Of a stretch of DNA of 64,000 nucleotides, positions 35,294-45,491 are shown in pieces. Made by a program: the position numbers and the translations under genes. Every line of letters begins with the position of its first letter. Position 1 is the first letter of the stretch. The DNA is from JAEXZL01 sp049943125 (GTDB taxonomy: Bacteria; Bacillota; Clostridia; Clostridiales; Clostridiaceae), in assembly GCF_049943125.1 (NCBI RefSeq), contig NZ_CP188040.1, positions 496,001-560,000 of the forward strand, in the 5' to 3' direction. The notes under the pieces are model-generated. The model was not told the origin of the DNA. It did not search any database and worked only from the letters and a program-made list of their open reading frames with translations.

Positions 35294-38116
35294 CTATAAT
35301 ACTCTTTTTAAATATTCACCAGTATAGGAGACCTTAGAGGCTGCAATCTGTTCTGGAGTTCCCTTAGCAATGATTGTTCCTCCTTTATCCCCTCCTTCAG
35401 GTCCTAAGTCGATGATATAATCTGCAGATTTTATAATATCCAGATTATGTTCTATTACCACCACGGTGTTTCCTGCATCCACAAGACGCTGAAGTATCTC
35501 TATAAGCCTCTTTACATCATCTATATGAAGGCCAGTGCTTGGTTCATCTAAAATATATAAGGTTTTTCCTGTGCTTCTCTTAGATAACTCATAAGCAAGC
35601 TTTATCCTCTGGGCTTCTCCTCCTGAAAGCTGTGTAGAAGGCTGACCTAATCTTATATAGCCTAGCCCTACATCATATAAGGTCTGTAGCTTATTCTTTA
35701 TTCTAGGTAGGCTTTCAAAAAAGTCCAGAGCTTCCTCTACAGTCATGTTAAGCACATCATCTATATTTTTACCCTTATATTTCACTTCAAGGGTTTCTCT
35801 GTTATACCTCTTTCCTTTACAAACCTCACAGGGCACATATACATCGGATAAGAACTGCATCTCTATCTTGATTATGCCATCACCACTGCAGGCCTCGCAA
35901 CGGCCACCCTTTACATTAAAGCTAAACCTTCCTGGCTTATAGCCCCTCATCTTAGCTTCGGAGGTATTGGAAAAGAGCTCTCTTATTATATCGAAGGTTC
36001 CTGTGTAGGTAGCAGGATTAGACCTTGGTGTCCTTCCTATAGGGCTCTGATCTATATCAATAATCTTATCGATATTCTCTGCTCCTATTATTTCCTTATG
36101 CTCTCCTGGAAGTACCCTTGCCCTATTTACCAGCTTATTTAAGCCTTTATAAAGCACCTCGTTGATCAATGTGCTCTTACCAGAACCAGAAACACCAGTG
36201 ATTAAGGTCAGTGTTCCCAGAGGAATTTCAGCATTGACATTCTTAAGATTATTTTCCTTTGCTCCTTTTACAATAATCTTATTACCATTACCCTTTCTTC
36301 TCTCCTTAGGTACCTCAATAGCCTTTTCTCCCGTTAAATATTGAGCGGTTATTGATTCCTTAACCTCTTTTATTTCATCTAAGGTTCCTGCAGCAATTAT
36401 GTTTCCACCATGCTCACCAGCACCAGGTCCTATATCTACAATATAATCTGCTTCCTTTATGGTATCCTCGTCATGCTCTACCACAACCAGTGTGTTTCCT
36501 AAATCCCTAAGATGCTTCAGGGTGGCAATTAATCTATCATTATCCCTTTGATGAAGGCCTATGCTGGGTTCATCCAATATATATAAAACCCCCATAAGGC
36601 TGGAGCCTATCTGTGTAGCCAGTCTTATTCTCTGAGACTCCCCACCTGATAGGGTTCCGGAATTTCTTGATAAATCCAAGTAATCTAGACCCACATCTAT
36701 CAAGAATTTAAGCCTGCTCTTTATTTCCTTTATAATCTGACCGCTAATAATCTTATTCTTCTCAGAAAACTCAAGATTATCTATATACTCCAACTCATCT
36801 CTTATAGATAGATCTGTGAACTCATGTATGTTTTTATCTCCAACGGTTACACCTAGAGCCTCAGGCTTAAGTCTTGCACCCTTACATTTTGGACAAGGAT
36901 TATCACTCATATATTGTTCAATATCAGCCTTGATTACATCGGAATTAGTCTCCATGTATCTTCTCTTTAAGGAATTAATTTCCCCTTCAAAGTTATGGTT
37001 AAACTGTCCAGAGGTGTAATCTCTTTGATAGGTTACCTTGAGCTTTTCACCTTTGGTTCCATACAATAGTATATCCACTATCTTTTTAGGCAGGTCTTTT
37101 ATTGGTGTATTAAGATCAAACTTATATTTTTTGCTTAATGCAGTTAATATACTGTAAGTCCAGGAGTCCTCTTTTAGTCTTCCTTCTCCCCAGGTGGCAA
37201 TGGCTCCCTGCATAATGCTCCTATTCTTGTCTGGAATAACTAAGTCCTCATCGATCTCCAGAAGAGTTCCTAAACCATCGCATCGATCACATTTTCCAAA
37301 GGGTGAGTTGAAGGAAAATAATCTCGGTGCCAGCTCATCTATGCTGATACCGCAGTCAGCACAGGCAAATCTCTCAGAAAAAAGCATATCCTCTCCATCG
37401 ATGATATTTATAATAACCAGACCATCTGCCAGCTTCAATGCCATCTCCACAGAGTCAGAAAGCCTTCTCCCAATGTCTTCTCTTACTATCAGCCTATCAA
37501 TAACAGCTTCTATAGTATGCTTTATATTTTTCTCTAAGGTTATTTCATCCTCAGTAAGATCATAAAGCTCCCCGTCAACTCTTGCTCTCACATAACCATT
37601 TTTCTTTATGCTTTCCAGTACCTTTTCATGAGTACCCTTTCTCCCTCTTATTATAGGTGCTAGGATCTGAATTTTAGTTCGTTCTGGAAGCTCCATCACC
37701 TTATCCACTATCTGATCTACGGACTGTTGAGTTATTTCCTTGCCGCAATTAGGGCAATGAGGCACCCCTACCTTTGAATATAAAAGTCTCAGATAATCAT
37801 ATATTTCTGTCACGGTACCAACAGTAGATCTAGGGTTCCTGCTGGTGGTTTTTTGATCTATGGATATGGCAGGAGAAAGCCCTTCTATACTTTCTACATC
37901 GGGCTTATTCATCTGTCCTAAAAACTGCCTAGCATAGGCAGAAAGAGATTCTACATACCTTCTCTGCCCTTCTGCATATAAGGTATCAAAAGCCAGGGAG
38001 GATTTACCGGAGCCTGAAAGTCCGGTAAAAACCACCAACTTGTCTCTAGGTATTTCTACTGTAACATTTTTTAAGTTATGTACCTTAGCTCCCTTTATCA
38101 CAATATTATTTCTCAT
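35294..38116 (-). CDS. uvrA: Excinuclease ABC subunit A
   Basis: It is the damage-recognising ATPase of nucleotide excision repair. There are two ABC modules: Walker A GLSGSGKSSLAFDTLYAEG at the N-terminus and GVSGSGKSTLINEVL in the second half, with signature motifs NSGTLSGGESQRIRLA and STQLSGGEAQRIKLA. Zinc sites: CPNCGKEI (insertion), CADCG...CDRC, and CEACSGDG...CEVC. The length of 940 residues is typical. AGGAGG supports the start. uvrB lies 85 bases upstream. Confidence 0.97.
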   Translation of the reverse strand: MRNNIVIKGAKVHNLKNVTVEIPRDKLVVFTGLSGSGKSSLAFDTLYAEGQRRYVESLSAYARQFLGQMNKPDVESIEGLSPAISIDQKTTSRNPRSTVGTVTEIYDYLRLLYSKVGVPHCPNCGKEITQQSVDQIVDKVMELPERTKIQILAPIIRGRKGTHEKVLESIKKNGYVRARVDGELYDLTEDEITLEKNIKHTIEAVIDRLIVREDIGRRLSDSVEMALKLADGLVIINIIDGEDMLFSERFACADCGISIDELAPRLFSFNSPFGKCDRCDGLGTLLEIDEDLVIPDKNRSIMQGAIATWGEGRLKEDSWTYSILTALSKKYKFDLNTPIKDLPKKIVDILLYGTKGEKLKVTYQRDYTSGQFNHNFEGEINSLKRRYMETNSDVIKADIEQYMSDNPCPKCKGARLKPEALGVTVGDKNIHEFTDLSIRDELEYIDNLEFSEKNKIISGQIIKEIKSRLKFLIDVGLDYLDLSRNSGTLSGGESQRIRLATQIGSSLMGVLYILDEPSIGLHQRDNDRLIATLKHLRDLGNTLVVVEHDEDTIKEADYIVDIGPGAGEHGGNIIAAGTLDEIKEVKESITAQYLTGEKAIEVPKERRKGNGNKIIVKGAKENNLKNVNAEIPLGTLTLITGVSGSGKSTLINEVLYKGLNKLVNRARVLPGEHKEIIGAENIDKIIDIDQSPIGRTPRSNPATYTGTFDIIRELFSNTSEAKMRGYKPGRFSFNVKGGRCEACSGDGIIKIEMQFLSDVYVPCEVCKGKRYNRETLEVKYKGKNIDDVLNMTVEEALDFFESLPRIKNKLQTLYDVGLGYIRLGQPSTQLSGGEAQRIKLAYELSKRSTGKTLYILDEPSTGLHIDDVKRLIEILQRLVDAGNTVVVIEHNLDIIKSADYIIDLGPEGGDKGGTIIAKGTPEQIAASKVSYTGEYLKRVL

Positions 38117-38140
38117 ATTAAACCAGTTCCTCCATCAAAA

Positions 38141-38190
38141 TAGTGAAGAGAAAAGAATCTCTTCTATTTCTCTTATTTATAGCTTCACTA
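38141..38190 (-). terminator. Hairpin between uvrB and uvrA
   Basis: TAGTGAAG and CTTCACTA pair perfectly around a purine-rich loop with additional internal pairing. A short T-rich stretch follows on the minus strand. It could cause partial termination so that uvrA and uvrB levels differ. Confidence 0.45.
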
Positions 38191-38200
38191 TTAACTTGTA

Positions 38201-40201
38201 TTATTTGTCCTTTTTCTTTTTCCTTAGCTCCTTTATCTTATCTCTAAGATATGCAGCTCTCTCAAACTGAAGATTATTAGAAGCCTCCATCATTTCCGCC
38301 TGATACTTGGCTATAATCTCATCGAGAGCACCCTTCTCTTCCAAAAGCGCCTCTTCAAAGGATTGAAGCTTACTCTTACCCTTATATTCTCCCAAATCCT
38401 CTGCAGTTTTAGTCGCTTCAATTATCTCTCTAATATCCTTAATTATAGTCTTTGGAGTGATTCCATGCTTCTCATTATATTCCATCTGTATGCTTCTTCT
38501 TCGATTGGTTTCTTCAATAGATTTATTCATGGACCTAGTAATGTTATCTGCATACATGATTACCTTGCTCTCTGAATTTCTCGCTGCTCTACCAATAGTC
38601 TGAATTAGAGAGGTTTCTGATCTAAGAAACCCTTCCTTATCGGCATCTAATATTGCAACAAGAGCTACCTCTGGTATGTCTAAGCCTTCTCTTAAAAGGT
38701 TTATACCCACAAGAACATCGAAGGTACCTACTCTTAAATCCCTTATAATCTTCATTCTTTCTATGGTATCTATATCAGAATGCATATAAGTAGTTTTTAT
38801 CCCTAAATCCTTTAAGTATTTAGTCAGGTCCTCAGCCATCCTTTTTGTCAGTGTTGTCACCAGGGTTCTAAACCCCTTTTCTGTGGTCTTCTTTATTTCA
38901 CCATACAGATCATCAATCTGTCCCTTTATTGGACGAATCACTATTTCAGGATCTATAAGCCCAGTAGGTCTTATAATCTGCTCTGCTATCTCTGTAGAAT
39001 GCTCTAGCTCATAGGCAGCAGGTGTGGCACTAACAAAGACCACCTGATTAAGCTTTTTCTCAAACTCCTGGAACTGAAGTGGTCTGTTATCATAGGCAGA
39101 GGGTAATCTAAAGCCATACTCTACCAAAGTATTCTTTCTAGATCTATCTCCTGCATACATGGCCCTTACCTGAGGAAGGGTTACATGACTTTCATCAATG
39201 AACATCAAAAAATCCTTAGGGAAGTAGTCAATGAGAGTCTGAGGAGGAGTTCCTGGTGCTCTACCATCTAGTATACGGGAATAATTCTCTATCCCGCTGC
39301 AGTAGCCCATCTCTCTTATCATTTCAATATCATAATTGGTCCTCTGCCTTAGTCTTTGAGCTTCCAGGGCTTTTCCCTCATCTATAAGCTCTCGTAGCCT
39401 TACCTCCAGCTCTTCTTCTATGACTCTTATAGCCACCTCCAGCCTTTCCCTTGAGGTAGCAAAGTGAGATGCTGGTGTTATAGCAATGTGCTGTCTCTCA
39501 CCAATTATATTTCCTGTAAGCACATCAAACTCTCTGATCCTATCAATCTCATCACCGAAGAATTCTACCCTCAATCCTTTATTGGAATGGGAGGCAGGAA
39601 TTATATCCAGAGAATCTCCCCTTACTCTAAAGGTTCCTCTAGCAAAATCTATATCATTTCTTTCATATTGAATTTCTACTAGCTTTCTTATAACTTCATC
39701 CCTATCCTTTGACATTCCCTGCCTTAAGGATAAGGTAAGCTTAGCATATTCCTCTGGATTACCTAATCCATAGATGCAGGACACTGAAGCTACAATTATA
39801 ACATCTCTCCTCTCAAGAAGAGCAGAGGTTGCAGAGTGCCTTAGCTTATCTATCTCATCATTTATAGATGAATCCTTTTCTATAAAGGTATCAGTCTGAG
39901 GCACATAGGCCTCTGGCTGATAATAATCATAGTAGGATACAAAGTATTCTACAATATTATCAGGAAAAAACTCTTTAAACTCTGAGCAGAGCTGTGCTGC
40001 CAGGGTTTTATTATGAGCTAAAACTAAAGCCGGCCTTTGAAGCCTTTCAATTATATTGGCCATGGTAAAGGTCTTACCGGAGCCTGTAACACCCAAAAGA
40101 GTCTGAAATTTATTCCCCTCCTCTATGGAGTTTACTAAGGCATCTATAGCTTGAGGCTGGTCACCTGTCGCCTTGAAGGAAGACTTTATCTTAAAATCCA
40201 T
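38201..40201 (-). CDS. uvrB: Excinuclease ABC subunit B
   Basis: This DNA helicase-like subunit verifies damage and recruits UvrC. The true start is MDFKIKSSFKATGDQPQAID with GGGGGTGG upstream; a longer in-frame extension is not conserved. Walker A is LLGVTGSGKTFTMAN, the beta-hairpin YYDYYQPEAYVP inserts into DNA, FLMFIDESHVTLPQV is Walker B, and a UVR motif at the C-terminus (MMEASNNLQFERAAYLRDKI) contacts UvrC. The length of 666 residues is normal. Confidence 0.97.
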   Translation of the reverse strand: MDFKIKSSFKATGDQPQAIDALVNSIEEGNKFQTLLGVTGSGKTFTMANIIERLQRPALVLAHNKTLAAQLCSEFKEFFPDNIVEYFVSYYDYYQPEAYVPQTDTFIEKDSSINDEIDKLRHSATSALLERRDVIIVASVSCIYGLGNPEEYAKLTLSLRQGMSKDRDEVIRKLVEIQYERNDIDFARGTFRVRGDSLDIIPASHSNKGLRVEFFGDEIDRIREFDVLTGNIIGERQHIAITPASHFATSRERLEVAIRVIEEELEVRLRELIDEGKALEAQRLRQRTNYDIEMIREMGYCSGIENYSRILDGRAPGTPPQTLIDYFPKDFLMFIDESHVTLPQVRAMYAGDRSRKNTLVEYGFRLPSAYDNRPLQFQEFEKKLNQVVFVSATPAAYELEHSTEIAEQIIRPTGLIDPEIVIRPIKGQIDDLYGEIKKTTEKGFRTLVTTLTKRMAEDLTKYLKDLGIKTTYMHSDIDTIERMKIIRDLRVGTFDVLVGINLLREGLDIPEVALVAILDADKEGFLRSETSLIQTIGRAARNSESKVIMYADNITRSMNKSIEETNRRRSIQMEYNEKHGITPKTIIKDIREIIEATKTAEDLGEYKGKSKLQSFEEALLEEKGALDEIIAKYQAEMMEASNNLQFERAAYLRDKIKELRKKKKDK

Positions 40202-40350
40202 ATTTCCACCCCCATAACATACTTTTCTCAAAATAAAAAACACATGTTCGCATATACTCATTCTAATACTAGCAGGAATAATAATCAAGGAAAATATTTT
40301 CCAATTAACTATTAATATATTATTCCCAAAATAACATAAAAAATCAAGGC

Positions 40351-40391
40351 AAAAAAGGACCATTAGGAGGTTAATACTCTTAATAGTCCTT
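40351..40391 (-). terminator. Terminator of murQ
   Basis: AAGGACTATTA and TAATGGTCCTT pair with one mismatch around a 15-base loop, and six T follow on the minus strand. Confidence 0.75.
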
Positions 40392-40433
40392 ATATAATCA
40401 TCAACAAAATCAAATATTAATTTTTATAAAATT

Positions 40434-41342
40434 TTATTTTCCTGCAGCCTTTAACGCTTTAGAAATATGTCCATTAGCATCCTTTAGAAGCTTTTCACCT
40501 TCTTCTTTAGACACCTCAGCTAGAAGCATAAGAATAGATAGCTTAACATTGTATGCTGTTTCCTCTAATACCTTTTCTGCGGCTTCTCTAGAAGCACCAG
40601 TAGCTTCTATAACTATGCCCTTAGCTCTTTCAACTAGCTTCTTATTAGTAGCTCTTACGTCTACCATCAGATTTCCAAATACCTTACCAGTTTTTATCAT
40701 AGCCCCAGTGGATAACATGTTTAATACCAGCTTCTGTGCAGTTCCTGCCTTCATTCTTGTAGAACCAGTAACAACCTCTGGTCCAACTACAGGTGCTATA
40801 GATAAATCTGCAATATGAGATAGCTCAGAATCAGGATTACAAGTCACAGCAACAGTTGCAGCTCCTATTTCCTTAGCATATTCAAGTCCTCCAATAACAT
40901 AAGGAGTTCTTCCGCTAGCCGCTAATCCTACAAGCACATCCTTCTCAGAAAAATCAATTGCCTTAAGATCCTCTACACAAAGCTCCTTGGAGTCCTCTGC
41001 TCCTTCCTTAGCCTTAAATATAGCCTCTTTTCCTCCAGCAATAATACCCTGAACAAGCTCCGCAGAAACCCCATAAGTAGGAGGACACTCAGAAGCATCC
41101 AAAATACCAAGACGTCCAGAAGTTCCAGCACCGCTGTATATAAGTCTTCCGCCCTTTTCAAAAGCCTCAGCAATCACATCCACAGCCTTAGCTATTGTTT
41201 CAAGCTCCTTTTCCACAGCTAATGCCACAAGCTTATCTTCATTATTAATCATTGTCACCATTTCAAGGGTAGAAACCTTATCGATATTAACTGTATTAGG
41301 ATTTCTCTTTTCTGTAACTAACTTACTCAAATCTATTTTCAT
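40434..41342 (-). CDS. murQ: N-acetylmuramic acid 6-phosphate etherase
   Basis: It cleaves the lactyl ether of MurNAc 6-phosphate to give GlcNAc 6-phosphate, part of peptidoglycan recycling. It has a SIS sugar-isomerase fold. Signatures: RLIYSGAGTSGRLGILDASE, CPPTYGVSAELVQGIIAGG, and TGSTRMKAGTAQKLVLNM. The length of 302 residues is normal. GGGGAGG supports the start. No MurNAc transporter gene is adjacent; it stands alone between the PDZ-protein and uvrB genes. Confidence 0.95.
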   Translation of the reverse strand: MKIDLSKLVTEKRNPNTVNIDKVSTLEMVTMINNEDKLVALAVEKELETIAKAVDVIAEAFEKGGRLIYSGAGTSGRLGILDASECPPTYGVSAELVQGIIAGGKEAIFKAKEGAEDSKELCVEDLKAIDFSEKDVLVGLAASGRTPYVIGGLEYAKEIGAATVAVTCNPDSELSHIADLSIAPVVGPEVVTGSTRMKAGTAQKLVLNMLSTGAMIKTGKVFGNLMVDVRATNKKLVERAKGIVIEATGASREAAEKVLEETAYNVKLSILMLLAEVSKEEGEKLLKDANGHISKALKAAGK

Positions 41343-41521
41343 TTTATATACCTCCCCAAGGTTAGTATCCCACAGATAATTTACTTCTATAAATAATATA
41401 ACCTTTTTGAAATAATATTACAATATATTAGCTTAAAAAAAGAAATAAATTTCACACAATTCCATTCAATTTTACTCAATTCCCCTCCCCTCCACCATCC
41501 CCCCACAAAAAAAAGAGCGCC

Positions 41522-41758
41522 AAATCTACTAGCACTCTTCTAATCTTCTATCTCTTATCTTTTGCTCTTTGCTTCTTATCTTTTACTTCTTTGCTCTTAT
41601 CTTTTAGTTCTTACCTCTTACCTAATCTCTTATCTCTTGCTCTTGCTCTTGCTCTTGCTCTTATCTCTTAGCTCTTACTTCTTACTTCTTACTTCTTACC
41701 TATCTTTTCTCTCTTCTCTCTTCTCTATTCTCTATTCTCTATTCTCTATTCTCTTCTC
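41522..41758. repeat. Pyrimidine-rich repeat tract after the PDZ-protein gene
   Basis: The plus strand is about 90 percent C and T. It contains runs of TTGCTC hexamers (41636-41662), CTTACTT-type repeats (41676-41698) and four TCTATTC heptamers (about 41724-41752), the same heptamer found after murB and beside the IS element. The tract begins directly at the stop codon of the minus-strand PDZ gene. The remaining part to murQ (41343-41521) is AT-rich with no gene. Confidence 0.85.
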
Positions 41759-43033
41759 TCACTTCTTCTTCAACTTATCCAACATATCCTTAAAGCTATC
41801 GCCATTCATCTTTATAATCTTATTCTCCGCAGGAACTACCCTAGGAACTAAAACTAATCCCAACCTTTCCACCCCTTTTCGAGATAGATTAATATCCTTT
41901 AGCTCTCCCTTATAGTCCTTTATTCTAATAGCTACTTTATTTAAGCTTTCCTTCAGTTCTGAGTAAATAGTAGCCTCATTGCTAACATAATTACCATTAA
42001 CCTCAATAATTTTATCTCCGCTTTTAAGACCAGCTTTAAAAGCTGGAGATTCTGGAGCAACCTCAAGAATCATAAGCCCTTCTTCATCACTAACATATTT
42101 AGGAGCCCTTTTTATTTCAAGCCTTCTCTGAAGATAAAGCATTAATTCATGTCCGCCTGCGCAAAAGACTATAGCTGTTATCTCTCCTAAAATACCAAGT
42201 CCAGCTAATTGTGCTATAAAGGTGAGTAATATTCCATAGAATAGTATACCTAAGCCTGACTGAAAGGCTTTAGTCCCTTTATCGTTGGTAAAAGTAACTC
42301 CAGAATAGCCCAATACACCATAAAAAGGAATCATTGATAGTACAGCAGTCTTTAAAATATCTATAGTATTGCTTGATTTAAACAACGGCCACCATTCAGG
42401 GGTTGAAACCGATATGGTTCCTAGAGTGCTTCCTGGTGTTTGCGCATAAATAATAAACAATGCCACTGGAAGAGCCCAGTATCTTTTTAAGGCAAAGCCT
42501 CCGATTATTTTATTATCTCTTGTAGTAAATATCGGTATAGCTCCCTTATGCCCATCAATGATAACAAGTAGCCCTTCAATAAAATGCAGCACTCCAACCA
42601 TGGAAAAAAGAAACACTAAATCTATAGTAAAAGCATTTTCTGTTCCCACTCTATCGGTAATTAACCTCAGCACTAAATATATAAAACCTAATATAGAGGC
42701 AGAATAGGAAAAACAGAAAAATCTAGGTTTAAATAACATCAACAATATTGAAACTATAAAAAGAAATTCTATTCCTGAGTTTTCAGGAAACATTACACCT
42801 ATATAAGACAATAGAAGACTTGCCAAAGTTCCTGCAAATAAACCTATTACAATTTGAGAAATTGTAAGCTCTAATGGAGAATTAATACTCTCTCCAATAA
42901 TCATCTTCTGCATTATTGCTGTCTTTCTATTTTGTCTATAAAATAAAACACCTAAAATTATTAAAACAATAACTAAAGAAGGTTCAGTAATGGCATAAGC
43001 AACGGATCGTAGAGTATATATTGTCACATTCAT
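41759..43033 (-). CDS. Polytopic membrane protein with C-terminal PDZ domain
   Basis: The N-terminal 300 residues hold about seven or eight membrane helices; residues about 310-390 form a PDZ domain (LMILEVAPESPAFKAGLKSGDKIIEVNG). This layout resembles MinJ-like cell-division topology proteins of Firmicutes. It follows the ctp gene by 14 bases, and ftsEX lies further upstream, so a division or envelope role is likely but unproven. AGGAGG supports the start. Confidence 0.75.
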   Translation of the reverse strand: MNVTIYTLRSVAYAITEPSLVIVLIILGVLFYRQNRKTAIMQKMIIGESINSPLELTISQIVIGLFAGTLASLLLSYIGVMFPENSGIEFLFIVSILLMLFKPRFFCFSYSASILGFIYLVLRLITDRVGTENAFTIDLVFLFSMVGVLHFIEGLLVIIDGHKGAIPIFTTRDNKIIGGFALKRYWALPVALFIIYAQTPGSTLGTISVSTPEWWPLFKSSNTIDILKTAVLSMIPFYGVLGYSGVTFTNDKGTKAFQSGLGILFYGILLTFIAQLAGLGILGEITAIVFCAGGHELMLYLQRRLEIKRAPKYVSDEEGLMILEVAPESPAFKAGLKSGDKIIEVNGNYVSNEATIYSELKESLNKVAIRIKDYKGELKDINLSRKGVERLGLVLVPRVVPAENKIIKMNGDSFKDMLDKLKKK

Positions 43034-43047
43034 TAATTAGGCTCCTC

Positions 43048-44298
43048 CTATTGAAGTTTTTCTTTAATTACCTCCAGAGCCTTAGTAAACTGAGGATCCT
43101 TGGCACGGTCATAAAGCTGCTCTCTGAGTTCATCGGGATAAGCTACCTCTATATCTGGTGCTATACCAGTGCCATGAATATTTTCTCCAAGAGGTGTATA
43201 ATATTTTGATATGGTCACCTTTAAAGCAGTGCCATCTCCTAAACCTGTCAGCACAGATTGAACTATTCCCTTACCAAAGGTATTGGTACCTATTAGAGTA
43301 CCTGCCTCATAGTCCCTTATAGCTCCTGAAACAATTTCCGAAGCGCTAGCACTATATTCATTCACCAGAACCACCAGTGGAAGTCCTATAGCCTCTCCCC
43401 CTTCAGAATTAAGCACCTCTTTTTTATCATATTTATCTATAGTAGATACTACTACCTTTCCCTTTTCAATAAAATTAGAAACTACTGATACGCTAGTAGT
43501 AAGCAATCCACCGGGATTATCTCTCAAATCAAGAATTAACCCCTTCATCCCTTGATTTTTTAATTCTACTAAAGCCTTAGTGAAATCATCATCAGTATGT
43601 TCATCAAAGCTGCTCACGGATATATAACCTATATTGTTTTCCAGCATTTCACTATCCACAGTAACCATTAAAATAGTATCTCTAGTTACTGAAACATCAA
43701 AAGAACCCTTGCTCTCTCTAAAGAGACTTAGATTAACAGGGACCTTATCATTCCCCTTCATCATAGATACCGCAAGGTCTATATCCTCTCCAGATACCTC
43801 TGTACCATTCACTGCAAGTATTACATCACCAGGAATGATACCAGCTTTCGCGGCAGGAGATCCATCAAAGGGGGCTATAACAACAATTTTATTATCCCTA
43901 ACTCCAACCTGAATTCCAAGGCCTATATACTCACCTTCACTCTGCTGGTTAAAAGCATCATATTCTTCTTTATTCATAAATACCGTATAAGGGTCTCCCA
44001 GAGCTTCAGTCATCCCTTTTATGGCTCCCTCTAACATTGCCTTATCATCTATTTCCCCGTCATAATACTGATAAAGAGCTCCTCTTATATCAAAGAGCTT
44101 CTCATAAGCATCTACATCCTTGTACTTATCAAGTACCTCACCATCAACTAAGCCGCCAAAGCCTGTGGAATAGGCAAAAACATTACCCAGATAAAAAGCT
44201 CCTCCTGCAGTAACCATTAACAATACAAAAAATATTGCAATCCATTTTCCTCTGCCGCCCTTTTTCTGAGGACTGCCTAACGGTTCATACCCATTCAT
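43048..44298 (-). CDS. C-terminal processing peptidase, S41 family
   Basis: This extracytoplasmic serine protease is anchored by one N-terminal helix (about 20-42). A PDZ domain (APFDGSPAAKAGIIPGDVIL) is followed by the protease domain: LRDNPGGLLTTSVSVVSNFI, then catalytic Ser in NEYSASASEIVSGA and Lys in IGTNTFGKGIVQSV. The family includes CtpA/CtpB, which in spore formers can take part in sporulation signalling. AAAAGGAG supports the start. The gene pairs with the PDZ membrane protein. Confidence 0.94.
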   Translation of the reverse strand: MNGYEPLGSPQKKGGRGKWIAIFFVLLMVTAGGAFYLGNVFAYSTGFGGLVDGEVLDKYKDVDAYEKLFDIRGALYQYYDGEIDDKAMLEGAIKGMTEALGDPYTVFMNKEEYDAFNQQSEGEYIGLGIQVGVRDNKIVVIAPFDGSPAAKAGIIPGDVILAVNGTEVSGEDIDLAVSMMKGNDKVPVNLSLFRESKGSFDVSVTRDTILMVTVDSEMLENNIGYISVSSFDEHTDDDFTKALVELKNQGMKGLILDLRDNPGGLLTTSVSVVSNFIEKGKVVVSTIDKYDKKEVLNSEGGEAIGLPLVVLVNEYSASASEIVSGAIRDYEAGTLIGTNTFGKGIVQSVLTGLGDGTALKVTISKYYTPLGENIHGTGIAPDIEVAYPDELREQLYDRAKDPQFTKALEVIKEKLQ

Positions 44299-44558
44299 AA
44301 TACCACTCCTTTTACGTAATCAAATCTAGTTAAGCAGCATCACCAAAGCTCAGCAGCTATCATATATCATAATGAAGTCTACCTTCAACATCATATAAAA
44401 TATCATATGCAAAATGAAGGGAAAATACAATACTAAAACTTTGCTTTTGACTTATTCTGCTAATAATCCTAGCATAGTCCAATGAGAACCCCATGTCAAG
44501 AAACTAAAAAGCTATGTAATATTTTCTTAACTAATTAAAAATATACATAACAAAAAAA
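44299..44558. other. Intergenic stretch upstream of the ctp gene
   Basis: It contains the promoter region of the ctp-PDZ operon, AT-rich with no open frame that has a ribosome binding site. I see no riboswitch or repeat in it. Confidence 0.5.
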
Positions 44559-44589
44559 CATCATTTAAGAATTTAATCCTTAAATGATG
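44551..44589 (-). terminator. Terminator of the ftsEX operon
   Basis: A perfect 11-bp stem (CATCATTTAAG / CTTAAATGATG, loop of nine) is followed by seven T on the minus strand. Confidence 0.9.
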
Positions 44590-44600
44590 CTTTATAAGTA

Positions 44601-45491
44601 TTATACTACTAAGAACTTTCTTAATGAAAGAATACTTCCTACAGCACCGATAAAAATACCTGCCAGAAGGAATTCCCATGTAATAGTTGATAGAACATAT
44701 ACTGGTTCTACAAGAGTTGTAATAAACATACCAGTAGTTATACTAGTATATAAATATCTGTAAGCGAAGTATAGAATCACTGTAGAAACTAAAGCACCAA
44801 TTATTCCTATGACAATACCTTCTATTACAAAAGGCCATCTAATAAACCAGTCAGTAGCTCCTACAAACTTCATTATTCCAACTTCTCTTCTTCTGGAGAA
44901 CACAGTAATCTTTATAGTATTACCTATAAGGAATAGTGATACGGCTATAAGAATGATAAATATTGCAATACCAACCCATCTAACGGTCTTTGCAAGTCCT
45001 GCAATCTTATCAATGATCTCCTGATCATTACCAACCTCATCTACACCTTCAACGTTATTATACTTTTTTTCAATATCCTGAGCGTATTTAGGCTCTGCCA
45101 ATTTTACTATAAAGGAAGCCTGCATTGGATTATTTTCTTCATCATAACCATCTAATAGATCTTCCTTACCCTTAAGCTCTTTCCTAAAATTCTCTAGAGC
45201 CTGTTCCTTAGTTTCAAATTCTATTTCAGCTACACCAGTTTCAGAATTAAGCTGAGTCTCTATAGAATCAACCTGTTCCTCTGTAGCCTCTAAATCAAGA
45301 TAAACTCTTACTTCTATCTTATCCTCTACATCTGCTACTGCTTCATTTATATTAAGTCCTACTAACAAAAACACCCCAAAGATAAACAGAGTTGCTGCGA
45401 CAGTAGCTACTGAAGCAAGGCTTATGGTTCTGTTTCTCCATATACTTTTAAAAGCATCAGACATAAAATACTTAATGCTGCTAAACCTCAT
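44601..45491 (-). CDS. ftsX: Cell division protein FtsX
   Basis: This is the membrane part of the ABC-type FtsEX complex, which controls peptidoglycan hydrolases; in bacilli it is also linked to sporulation entry. The start is at MRFSSIKYFMSDAFKSIWRN with GGGGGA upstream, overlapping the end of ftsE by 11 bases. One N-terminal helix, an extracytoplasmic loop (about 55-165) and three C-terminal helices are present, with the conserved ISLFLIGNTIKITVFSRRRE followed by VGIMKFVGATDWFIR. Confidence 0.94.
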   Translation of the reverse strand: MRFSSIKYFMSDAFKSIWRNRTISLASVATVAATLFIFGVFLLVGLNINEAVADVEDKIEVRVYLDLEATEEQVDSIETQLNSETGVAEIEFETKEQALENFRKELKGKEDLLDGYDEENNPMQASFIVKLAEPKYAQDIEKKYNNVEGVDEVGNDQEIIDKIAGLAKTVRWVGIAIFIILIAVSLFLIGNTIKITVFSRRREVGIMKFVGATDWFIRWPFVIEGIVIGIIGALVSTVILYFAYRYLYTSITTGMFITTLVEPVYVLSTITWEFLLAGIFIGAVGSILSLRKFLVV